Under the pieces are notes generated by a model. The model was not told where the DNA came from. It saw nothing but the letters and a program-made list of their open reading frames with translations, and made no database searches. From contig CANHBA010000003.1 in NCBI GenBank assembly GCA_947458985.1, positions 1-32,973 of the forward strand: a stretch of 32,973 bases of DNA. Direction: 5' to 3'. Both the position numbers and the translations under genes were made by a program. This DNA comes from Flavobacteriales bacterium (GTDB taxonomy: Bacteria > Bacteroidota > Bacteroidia > Flavobacteriales_D > Crocinitomicaceae). Positions 1 to 6,623 of this stretch are shown one piece after another. How positions within the stretch are numbered: position 1 is the first letter of the stretch; each line of letters opens with the position of its first letter.

Positions 1-1007
1 CCTGCAAATTGTTTGTAGTTACCCTGTATGCCAAAACCTGCGCGTAATTTGCGTGCATAGCCATCCAAACTCATTTGTTGGCCGAGCATGCCTTGCGCCA
101 TTTCGGTGCCAGTTCTTGCGCTGCTCATGCTTTGAAAGCGCGTTTGGGAAAGCGTTCCTACACTGCTGATGTTGGCGTCAATATTGCTTTTGCCCGGTAA
201 AAGTAGGTCATAGGTTTGGTTGTTGCTCAGGCCCAATTCTTTTTGTGCAAACTGGCTTAGACGCTGCAAAGTTGGTGAGCTGTTGTTTTTTGCTTTAATG
301 AGGTCGGTTTCAATTCCGGCAAGTGATTCAAAGCGCAAATCGGTGCGGTAGCCCGTTATTTTGGCCGGAGCAAGGAAGGGTAAGATGTTTGTGCTACTCG
401 TTGAAGAATTGAAATTTATTGCAGTAGATGGAGTTGAAGAGGGATACGTATAATTTGGAGTAGCTGTAGTTGTAAAAGGGTTTGAAAGTAGAGTTGAAGT
501 TTCAGCCAAACTTTCAGATATACTAAAATTGGAATTGGCAGTGAAATTGGAATTGGCAGTGAAATTTGAATTTACCGATGAATTTTCAGAAGAATTGGAA
601 TTTGCAGAGGATTCTGAAATGATCAATGAAGATAAAGATGCTGCAGAATTAAAAGTTTTGGATGAAGATTGACGCGTGGTTTTTGTAGCGGCTTTTGCTT
701 GCTGCGTTTGTGTTGCGGTATTTTTAGTGTAGGTAGAGTAGAAATAAGATCCACCGAATAGAAGCAGAAGTAGGGCGGCAGCTGCAAAAGGTTTGTAGCC
801 CCATTGTTTTTTGCGGTACAGAGCTGATTTAGGCTCGAAGGTAATTGGATTGGCTTCGAAGGTGGCGTGGGCCCACGCTTCTTGCTCGAGTTCGAGCTCG
901 GGGTGTTGGGCAATGAATTGGGCGAGCAATTCTTGCTGTTCGGTACTGAGATTTCCTTCTAAGGAATCAAAAAACCATTGATCGATGTTGTCTAATGTCG
1001 GTATCAT
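1..1007 (-). CDS. Membrane anti-sigma-like protein with periplasmic extension (3' end outside window)
   Basis: Reading from ATG at 1007 gives 335 residues without a stop up to the window edge, so the C-terminus is missing. Residues 8-50 contain a pattern seen in Bacteroidota anti-sigma factors (WFFDSLEGNLSTEQQ, then HPELELEQEAW). One hydrophobic helix follows at about 71-90. Residues 93-210 are a Ser/Thr/Asn-rich linker with tandem NSNFTA units. From about 275 a folded-looking segment appears, with SLDGYARKLRAGFGIQGNY at the end; its S-D-G-Y followed by a G-rich beta pattern recalls the N-terminal strands of PorP/SprF outer-membrane proteins. The ATG overlaps the sigma factor stop (ATGA), so translation is probably coupled. 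The anti-sigma role is inferred from position and the N-terminal motif; the barrel resemblance is weaker. Confidence is high that the gene is real and moderate for its function. Confidence 0.75.
   Translation of the reverse strand, partial: MIPTLDNIDQWFFDSLEGNLSTEQQELLAQFIAQHPELELEQEAWAHATFEANPITFEPKSALYRKKQWGYKPFAAAALLLLLFGGSYFYSTYTKNTATQTQQAKAATKTTRQSSSKTFNSAASLSSLIISESSANSNSSENSSVNSNFTANSNFTANSNFSISESLAETSTLLSNPFTTTATPNYTYPSSTPSTAINFNSSTSSTNILPFLAPAKITGYRTDLRFESLAGIETDLIKAKNNSSPTLQRLSQFAQKELGLSNNQTYDLLLPGKSNIDANISSVGTLSQTRFQSMSSARTGTEMAQGMLGQQMSLDGYARKLRAGFGIQGNYKQFA
531..566. repeat. Two perfect 18-bp tandem repeats
   Basis: GGAATTGGCAGTGAAATT occurs twice head to tail (531-548 and 549-566), followed by a degenerate third copy to about 586. 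The unit is six codons long, so it encodes repeated Asn-Ser-Asn-Phe-Thr-Ala in the linker of the anti-sigma-like protein and keeps the frame if copies are gained or lost. Confidence 0.9.
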
Positions 1008-1495
1008 GAAGCCAATACAAATTGTCCTTTAACGCGTTTTTTGACTTTGAGCCTCGCTCTAAAAAGGTAGACTTTTACCTGTGCTTCGGTCAAGTTGAGC
1101 ATGGAGCCGATTTCCTGGTAATTGTAGCCTTCGAGGTCTCGGAGCAACAAGATGCTTTTTTGCAATGGCGGCAAATCCTTGACAAGCAATTGAATGAGTT
1201 GTTTGTTCTCAAATTGGTTGTCGGTGCTGCTAGTGCTATTCCAGTAGAGTGATTCCAGGTGTTGTTGTTTGACTTTGTCGCGCTTCACCTGATTGAGCAT
1301 AAGGTGATTGGCGCAAGTAAACAACCATGACTTGGCTTTATCTGCTTCGACGCTTTTCTTGTTGATCCACAATTTTTCAAAGCAATCTTGTACAATATCG
1401 CGGGCGGGTTCGACATCTCGCAAGAAATGCAAACAAAACCTATACAGCGCATCGCTGTGGTGGTCCACGCAGGTATTGTAGTCGTAGCGGTTCAA
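1004..1495 (-). CDS. ECF-type RNA polymerase sigma factor (sigma-70 family)
   Basis: A 163-residue protein of normal ECF length. Region 2 lies at about residues 10-75 (DALYRFCLHFLRDVEPARD, IVQDCFEKLW) and binds core polymerase and the -10 region. Region 4 lies at about 105-155 (LPPLQKSILLLRDLEGYNY, then QEIGSMLNLTEAQVKVYLF), a helix-turn-helix for the -35 region. The start appears to be TTG at 1495; no in-frame ATG or GTG lies close upstream, and starting here gives the expected ECF N-terminus. The next gene begins inside its stop codon, the usual sigma/anti-sigma arrangement. Its targets cannot be told from this window. Upstream, 1496-1600 holds an operator-like 15-mer but no perfect TAnnTTTG box (the nearest is TAACTTTTG). 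Confidence 0.92.
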   Translation of the reverse strand: MNRYDYNTCVDHHSDALYRFCLHFLRDVEPARDIVQDCFEKLWINKKSVEADKAKSWLFTCANHLMLNQVKRDKVKQQHLESLYWNSTSSTDNQFENKQLIQLLVKDLPPLQKSILLLRDLEGYNYQEIGSMLNLTEAQVKVYLFRARLKVKKRVKGQFVLAS

Positions 1496-1526
1496 AATTG
1501 TGTCTGGCAGTAGAACAATTTGTTTG

Positions 1527-1541
1527 GTGCAAAAGTTACAC
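1527..1541. promoter_or_regulatory. Operator-like imperfect palindrome upstream of the sigma gene
   Basis: On the minus strand this reads GTGTAACTTTTGCAC. It matches the palindrome in the Nudix/kinase intergenic region (2386-2400, GTGTAAATTTGACAC) at 12 of 15 positions, and five of its own seven base pairs are symmetric. It begins about 32 bases before the TTG start and overlaps a TAnnnTTTG string resembling a -7 box. A separate inverted repeat, GGTAAA-T-TTTACC, sits just upstream at 1546-1558. Function is inferred only from the match. Confidence 0.3.
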
Positions 1542-1586
1542 GTAGGGTAAATTTTACCTTAGAAAATTACGAATTTTTATGCGAAT

Positions 1587-1609
1587 AAAAAAAAGGCAGC
1601 TTAAAAGCC
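1587..1609 (-). terminator. Weak U-tract terminator candidate after the Nudix regulator gene
   Basis: On the minus strand, GGCTTTTAAGCTGCC overlaps the stop codon of the regulator gene and is followed directly by eight T. Only a three to four base-pair stem is possible, so the T tract is convincing but the hairpin is not. Confidence 0.3.
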
Positions 1610-2356
1610 GAAGTTATCGAAGCCAGTTTGAGTGAGTTCTTGGTATTTTTCTTCGTTGAACCTGTACAGCAGAGACGGTTTGTGTGGTACGCCGCGCTGT
1701 TTTTCTCTGAGACTGGTGAGGATGTCTAGTTTTTGAATTTTGCGACGGAAATTGCGTTTGTCTAGGGGTTTGTCTAGGATAGACTCATACAAACGGTGCA
1801 ACTGACTCAGGGTGAATTTTTCGGGCAATAAATTGAAGCCAATTGGCTGAATTTTGATTTTTTGCTTGAGTTTTTCTTTGGCGGCTTGTAAAATTTCAAA
1901 ATGGTCGAAAGCCAATTCTTTGATTTCATTGACCGGTACCCAATCGGCATTTTTGGCAAACGAAGAGGCTTGTGGTTTGTACTGAGACATTGTAACCAAC
2001 GTGTAATAAGCAACGGTAATAACCCTTGCCTCAGGTTCGGCGCGAATGCTTTTGAGCCATTCTCTATCAGATTCTTTGTGGATGCGGTCGGGGTCGCCAA
2101 ATGCACCAACTTGCTCCAGATAAATATTTTTAAGACCCGTGAGTTCGTCTAAGACGCGGTCTGCGGCCATGTCGAGGTTTTCGTTGTCGTAGATCAGGTT
2201 GCCGGGAAGGGCGAGGCGAGGGCCAAAGGCTGAGGATATCTCACCTCTGTCAATAAGTAGCACGGTAAGTTGTTCGAGGTCAAAGCCAAAAATGACGCAG
2301 TCTACAGATACGTTAGGATTGAGTTCTGAATTGATTTTTTTAGGATTGTGCTGCAC
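1601..2356 (-). CDS. Nudix-domain transcriptional regulator (NrtR/AraR type), probable regulator of the adjacent sugar operon
   Basis: A 251-residue protein with a Nudix-like domain at about residues 15-150 and a winged-helix segment at about 165-245 (EKFTLSQLHRLYESIL, then KRNFRRKIQKLDIL). The Nudix box is degenerate: it reads GNLIYDNENLDMAADR followed by VLDELTGL, with one extra residue and with V and L where two catalytic Glu normally stand. That fits the family of Nudix-related repressors that bind a ligand rather than hydrolyse one; in Bacteroides a member controls arabinose use. The start is GTG at 2356; no ATG precedes it in frame. The gene diverges from the kinase-amylase-transporter-phosphorylase operon with 72 bases between, containing a palindrome. 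Control of that operon is inferred. The ligand is unknown; a sugar or sugar phosphate is likely. Confidence 0.85.
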   Translation of the reverse strand: MQHNPKKINSELNPNVSVDCVIFGFDLEQLTVLLIDRGEISSAFGPRLALPGNLIYDNENLDMAADRVLDELTGLKNIYLEQVGAFGDPDRIHKESDREWLKSIRAEPEARVITVAYYTLVTMSQYKPQASSFAKNADWVPVNEIKELAFDHFEILQAAKEKLKQKIKIQPIGFNLLPEKFTLSQLHRLYESILDKPLDKRNFRRKIQKLDILTSLREKQRGVPHKPSLLYRFNEEKYQELTQTGFDNFGF

Positions 2357-2373
2357 GTATGAAGTATTATCTA

Positions 2374-2381
2374 TATATTTG
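2374..2381 (+). promoter_or_regulatory. -7 box of the sugar operon promoter
   Basis: TATATTTG fits the Bacteroidota -7 consensus TAnnTTTG. A TTG at 2346-2348 is the only -33 candidate, but its 25-base spacer is longer than usual. Transcription would start near 2387, inside the palindrome at 2386-2400, leaving a leader of about 40 bases before the kinase ATG at 2429. Confidence 0.5.
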
Positions 2382-2385
2382 GATA

Positions 2386-2400
2386 GTGTAAATTTGACAC
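2386..2400. promoter_or_regulatory. Candidate operator of the Nudix regulator
   Basis: GTGTAAATTTGACAC is symmetric at six of seven base pairs around its central T. It lies exactly between the plus-strand -7 box (2374-2381) and the minus-strand -7 box (2400-2407), covering both predicted transcription starts. A protein bound here would block both the operon and the regulator gene. The palindrome is seen directly; binding by the Nudix protein is inferred from position. Confidence 0.5.
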
Positions 2401-2407
2401 AAAGCTA
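2400..2407 (-). promoter_or_regulatory. -7 box of the Nudix regulator gene
   Basis: The minus strand reads TAGCTTTG, a match to TAnnTTTG. A TTTG 15 bases further upstream (2423-2426) may serve as the -33 element, with a spacer slightly shorter than usual. The leader to the GTG start at 2356 would be roughly 38 bases. Confidence 0.45.
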
Positions 2408-2428
2408 TCATTCACTCTATAACAAACT

Positions 2429-3292
2429 ATGTATTTCATTATTGAAAGTGGTTCTACCAAAAGCGACTGGGTATTAGTAGACAACAAAAATAACCAAAGT
2501 TTTTTTTCAACAATGGGCTTCAATCCATATTTTCATTCTGCCGACATCATTGAAGCAGAGTTGAAGAAAAACACTGACATCATGCAACTTGCCTCAGGTA
2601 TCAAAGGCATTTACTTTTACGGCGCTGGTTGCTCAAGTCCAGAACTCAATCAAATTGTGGAAGAAGGCCTCCGACGCATTTTTCCAACCTCGCCTATTTT
2701 AGTAGAGCACGACCTATTGGCTTGTGCTTACGCAACCTACAACGGAAAGCCCGGTATTTCTTGCATTATTGGCACCGGAAGCAATTCTTGTTATTTCGAT
2801 GGCCAAAATTTATTAGAAGAAGTTCCTGCACTTGGTTATGTCCTTGGCGACGAAGGCAGTGGCAGTTATTTTGGAAAGCAATTGCTCTCCTCTTTTTTAT
2901 ATCATCATTTACCGGCTGAAATTGAAGCCGATTTCATTGCCACCTATCAGCTCGACAAAGATCAAATCGTGGACCGCGTTTACCGCGAACCCAATGCCAA
3001 CGTATTTATAGCCTCTTTCATGCCATTTATCGCCAAGCACAAAGCACATCCTTTCTTTTCTGAAATGGTTTTCAATGGCTTCAAGCATTTCATGAAAGTA
3101 CACGTTTGTTGCTACGACAACTACAAAGAGACAGAAGTACATTTTGTAGGTTCACTTTCTAAAATTTTCGAAAAAGAATTGTTCCAAGCAGCTACAGAAC
3201 TGCAAATTCATATTGCATCTATCATTCAAAAACCAGTTCTTGGCTTGGTTGATTACCACCTCAAGTATATCCTTAAAACTGAAACCGTTTAA
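2429..3292 (+). CDS. BadF/BadG-type ATPase-fold sugar kinase (N-acetylglucosamine kinase-like)
   Basis: A 287-residue ASKHA-fold kinase. The phosphate-1 loop is IESGSTKSDW near residue 5, the phosphate-2/connect region is CIIGTGSNSCYF at about 110-121, and GYVLGDEGSGSYFGK at about 135-150 is the sugar and nucleotide region typical of the BadF/BadG and GlcNAc-kinase group. The usual first Asp of the phosphate-1 loop is Glu here. Close relatives are annotated as N-acetylglucosamine kinases, but this gene opens an operon whose phosphorylase yields free glucose, so a glucose kinase role is the simplest inference. The next gene follows after two bases. ATP-dependent phosphorylation of a hexose is well supported; the exact sugar is not. 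Confidence 0.82.
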   Translation: MYFIIESGSTKSDWVLVDNKNNQSFFSTMGFNPYFHSADIIEAELKKNTDIMQLASGIKGIYFYGAGCSSPELNQIVEEGLRRIFPTSPILVEHDLLACAYATYNGKPGISCIIGTGSNSCYFDGQNLLEEVPALGYVLGDEGSGSYFGKQLLSSFLYHHLPAEIEADFIATYQLDKDQIVDRVYREPNANVFIASFMPFIAKHKAHPFFSEMVFNGFKHFMKVHVCCYDNYKETEVHFVGSLSKIFEKELFQAATELQIHIASIIQKPVLGLVDYHLKYILKTETV

Positions 3293-3294
3293 CT

Positions 3295-4614
3295 ATGAAA
3301 AAGTTATTTTTCGCGCTCTTTGTTGGCCTATTTGCTTTTGTTGGAACCGCTCAACTCAAAACTCCTGAATGGGTACAGAACGCTACCATTTATGAAGTAA
3401 ACATACGTCAGTTTACACCAGAAGGTACTTTTGCCGCGTTTGAAAAACAATTGCCGCGCCTCAAAGCCATGGGTGTGGATATCTTATGGCTCATGCCCAT
3501 CCATCCAATCGGCGAGCTTAATAGAAAAGGCAGCTTGGGTAGCTACTATGCTGTGCGCGACTACCGCGGTATCAATCCTGAGTTCGGTACGCATGAAGAT
3601 TTCCAACATTTAGTGGATGCCGCACACAATTTAGGCATGAAAGTCATTATTGATTGGGTGGCCAACCATACTTCACCAGATGCCCTTTGGATTGAACAAA
3701 AAAAACGCGATTGGTACACACTAGATTCACTCGGAAGAGTTCAGCCAACAATTGGCACAGACTGGTGGGATGTCGCAGACCTCAACTACGAAAACCCCGA
3801 CATGCGCAAAGAAATGATTTCTTGCATGGAATACTGGGTGCGCGATTTCAATATCGATGGTTACCGTTGCGATGTCGCTGGTTGGGTTCCGATGGACTTC
3901 TGGAACACCGCTCGCGCTGCTTTGGACCAAATCAAGCCTGTATTTATGCTGGCCGAGGCCGAAGGTAAAGAACTTTATACTGCCTTTGAAATGACCTATG
4001 GCTGGGAGTTTCATCACATCATGAACGATATCGCAAAGGGCAAGAAAAATGCTGCTGATATCCAAACCTACTTTGAACGTGCTGAGCTTCCTGCCGGTGC
4101 TTTTCACATGAACTTCACCTCCAATCACGACGAAAACTCTTGGAACGGTACCGAAATGGAGCGCATGGGCGAAGCGCGCTTTGTTTTAGCCGTAATGGCA
4201 GCCACTATTCAGGGCATGCCTTTGGTCTACAACGGACAAGAAACATCCCTAGACCGCCGCTTGAAGTTTTTCGATAAGGACAGCATCAATTGGGACAAAA
4301 TGGATTTAGTAGACTTCTACAGCCGCTTACTTCATTTGCATCAAAATACGCCAGCACTTTATGTCGGAATGAAGCAAGCCGCGCCAAAATTCTTGAGCAC
4401 CAAAGAAGAGAAAGAACTCTTGGTTTACACGCGTGAGCAAGCAGGTTCTAAGGTGTTGGTGCTGCTCAACTTGAGCGCCCAAACCAAAAAAGTAGTTCTG
4501 AGTGAAGAAGCTGCTGGCACCTACAAGAATCTTTTCACCGACAAAAAAGAGAATTTAAAAGGCAAACAAGTCCTGACGCTCGCTCCTTGGGGCTACGCTG
4601 TCTACGTTCAATAA
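3295..4614 (+). CDS. Periplasmic GH13 alpha-amylase-family enzyme
   Basis: A 439-residue protein with a signal peptide (MKKLFFALFVGLFAFVGTAQ, no lipobox Cys) and a full GH13 barrel. Conserved regions in order: DWVANHTS near 119-126, GYRCDVAG with nucleophile D193, MLAEAEG with acid/base E221, and SNHDEN with D279. A short beta domain closes the C-terminus at about 360-439. It has no T9SS sorting domain, in contrast to the second amylase of the operon, so it probably stays in the periplasm and trims maltodextrins to maltose for the transporter gene that follows. Exact specificity (alpha-amylase, neopullulanase or maltogenic type) cannot be read from the motifs. It starts two bases after the kinase stop. 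Confidence 0.92.
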   Translation: MKKLFFALFVGLFAFVGTAQLKTPEWVQNATIYEVNIRQFTPEGTFAAFEKQLPRLKAMGVDILWLMPIHPIGELNRKGSLGSYYAVRDYRGINPEFGTHEDFQHLVDAAHNLGMKVIIDWVANHTSPDALWIEQKKRDWYTLDSLGRVQPTIGTDWWDVADLNYENPDMRKEMISCMEYWVRDFNIDGYRCDVAGWVPMDFWNTARAALDQIKPVFMLAEAEGKELYTAFEMTYGWEFHHIMNDIAKGKKNAADIQTYFERAELPAGAFHMNFTSNHDENSWNGTEMERMGEARFVLAVMAATIQGMPLVYNGQETSLDRRLKFFDKDSINWDKMDLVDFYSRLLHLHQNTPALYVGMKQAAPKFLSTKEEKELLVYTREQAGSKVLVLLNLSAQTKKVVLSEEAAGTYKNLFTDKKENLKGKQVLTLAPWGYAVYVQ

Positions 4615-4636
4615 TATCTACAGACCTTTTCTAGTC

Positions 4637-5986
4637 ATGCAAACTAAACCTTCACTCTCGTTTTGGCAAATTTGGAACATGAGCTTCGGCTTCATGGGTA
4701 TCCAATTTGGATTTGCACTACAAGGCGGCTATATGTCTCGTATTTTTCAAACGCTAGGCGCCACCCCTGAAGAGATCCCTGGCTTATGGATTGCCGCTCC
4801 ACTCACCGGACTCATCGTGCAGCCGATCATCGGTTTTCTTTCAGATCGCACGTGGTCGGTGCGTTTTGGACGCCGCAAACCCTACTTTTTAATAGGAGCC
4901 ATCCTCAGTTCCATTGCGCTCTTCTTTGTACCTTACTCGCCAACGCTTTGGATTGCCGCGGGCTTCCTCTGGATGCTAGACGCCTCTATTAATATCAGCA
5001 TGGAGCCCTTTCGCGCATTGGTCGCCGACAAATTGCCAGAATCTCAGCGTTCATATGGGTTTATCCTGCAGACACTCATTATCGGGATCGGTACATGGGT
5101 GGCTTCCAACTTACCTTGGATGGTTTCTCAACTTGGCTTCAACGACGACACTGCAGCAAAAGGAATTCCGATGAACGTCAAAGTTGCTTTTGCGATTGGC
5201 GCTGTGGTTTTTCTAGGCAGTATTCTATACACCATTTTTACCACCGAAGAGTATCCGCCATCTGATGAAGAAGCTTTTCAAAAAGAAAAGAAAAACACCA
5301 ATTTTATCAAAGATTTTTGGAGCTCAGTGACAAGCATGTCACCAACTATGCTGAAGTTAGGCCTGATTCAATTCTTTAGCTGGTTTGCTTTCTTCACGAT
5401 GTGGAGTATGGCCACACCAGCTCTCACCGCTACTGTTTACAATGCACCAGCACCTAGTGAAGCTTTATCAAAAGTGGATCCCGTTGCCTTTGAAACAATG
5501 AACAAATCATTTCAAGTTGCCGCCGACTCCGTTGGTTCAAACATGGGTATTTACGGCCTTACCTCCATGCTATTTGCGCTTGCGCTCACTTTTTATGCAG
5601 CCAAATTCAGTGTCAACCGCAAATGGGTGCACTTGGTTTCTTTGGTGGCTGGTGGCGCCGGTTTTATCCTGATGGGTTTCCTTCCAAGCCCCGACTACCT
5701 CTGGTTGTGTTTTGCACTCATCGGTTTTGCGTGGGGAAGTATTTTATCGATGCCTTATGCCATGCTTTCGAGCACCGTCGATGAAAACAAAATGGGCCTC
5801 ATGATGGGCTTGTTTAATATGTTTATCGTTATTCCTCAAATTATTGCAGCTTTAGGTGGTGTCAATGCGCTTTCCAAAATATTTGGAGACAGCCCAATTG
5901 CACCAATGCTATTAGCGGGTTCGTCACTTGTTTTGGCGGGCTTACTCAATTTGATTCTTACCGATAAGCAAATCACGCGTGGATAA
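4637..5986 (+). CDS. MFS sugar transporter of the SLC45/MalT (maltose/sucrose) type
   Basis: A 449-residue polytopic inner-membrane protein with about 12 hydrophobic helices. The loop after helix 2 carries QPIIGFLSDRTWS and then FGRRKPYFLIGA, the characteristic SLC45/GPH-type signature (SDR...GRRKP), and helix 4 includes DASINISMEPFRALV. Proton-coupled import of maltose or a related disaccharide is inferred from the family and from neighbours on both sides (periplasmic amylase, beta-phosphoglucomutase, maltose phosphorylase). Its 3' end overlaps the GTG start of the next gene by eight bases, indicating translational coupling. Confidence 0.9.
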   Translation: MQTKPSLSFWQIWNMSFGFMGIQFGFALQGGYMSRIFQTLGATPEEIPGLWIAAPLTGLIVQPIIGFLSDRTWSVRFGRRKPYFLIGAILSSIALFFVPYSPTLWIAAGFLWMLDASINISMEPFRALVADKLPESQRSYGFILQTLIIGIGTWVASNLPWMVSQLGFNDDTAAKGIPMNVKVAFAIGAVVFLGSILYTIFTTEEYPPSDEEAFQKEKKNTNFIKDFWSSVTSMSPTMLKLGLIQFFSWFAFFTMWSMATPALTATVYNAPAPSEALSKVDPVAFETMNKSFQVAADSVGSNMGIYGLTSMLFALALTFYAAKFSVNRKWVHLVSLVAGGAGFILMGFLPSPDYLWLCFALIGFAWGSILSMPYAMLSSTVDENKMGLMMGLFNMFIVIPQIIAALGGVNALSKIFGDSPIAPMLLAGSSLVLAGLLNLILTDKQITRG

Positions 5987-6623
5987 AATTAAAGCCTTTT
6001 TATTCGACCTCGACGGCGTCTTGGTCAGTACTGAACACAACCATTTTTTAGCATGGCAGCGCTGTGCACATTCTCTCGGGATTGATTTCACTGAAAAAGA
6101 AAACGAACTCTTGAAAGGGGTGAGTAGGGTAGATTCCCTCAAGAAAATTCTGGAACTAGGAGCTAAAACCATTCCGAATGCCGAATTTGAGGCCTTATTG
6201 CAAAGCAAAAATGAGTTTTATCTGGATTCTATCCAAGAGCTCAATCAAAGTAACTTACTTCCGGGTGTCTTGAACTTATTAAATACAGCGAAAGAACTCG
6301 GGATTTTACTTGGAGTAGGGTCATCGAGCAAAAATGCCAATTTTATTTTAGACAAACTCGGTATAAGCACTTATTTTGAGGTGGTTATTGACGGCAATGG
6401 TGTCACTGACCCTAAACCGCACCCGGAGGTCTTCCTAAATGGCGCAAAAGCGCTAGGCTTGCCACCTGAGCTTTGTTTTGTTTTCGAAGATGCCGCTTCT
6501 GGTATAGCCGCCGCCAAAGCCGGTGGTTTTACAGCAGTAGGTGTGGGCAATCCGCACATCGCAGACCAAGCAGATATTTATTTGAACGATTTGACAGAAT
6601 TTAGAGTAGAACAATATGCGTAA
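5979..6623 (+). CDS. pgmB: Beta-phosphoglucomutase (HAD family)
   Basis: A 214-residue cytoplasmic HAD enzyme. FLFDLDGVLVST carries the nucleophile D10 and the acid/base D12. GVSRVDSL at about 47-54 is the substrate-loop motif specific to beta-phosphoglucomutases among HAD phosphatases. LGVGSSSKNA, DPKPHPEVF and VFEDAASGI are the later HAD motifs. It interconverts beta-D-glucose 1-phosphate and glucose 6-phosphate, consuming the product of the GH65 phosphorylase encoded immediately downstream. It starts with GTG at 5979 inside the transporter gene and overlaps the phosphorylase start by eight bases, so the three genes form one coupled unit. Confidence 0.94.
   Translation: MDKIKAFLFDLDGVLVSTEHNHFLAWQRCAHSLGIDFTEKENELLKGVSRVDSLKKILELGAKTIPNAEFEALLQSKNEFYLDSIQELNQSNLLPGVLNLLNTAKELGILLGVGSSSKNANFILDKLGISTYFEVVIDGNGVTDPKPHPEVFLNGAKALGLPPELCFVFEDAASGIAAAKAGGFTAVGVGNPHIADQADIYLNDLTEFRVEQYA

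Noticed and set aside
1022..1252. Open reading frame on the plus strand inside the sigma gene
   Set aside because: Shadow of the ECF sigma factor; no recognisable domain. The same applies to the many other short frames inside large genes.
1546..1558. Inverted repeat GGTAAA-T-TTTACC as an independent operator
   Set aside because: Short, AT-rich and without a second copy; noted only as neighbour of the operator-like 15-mer.
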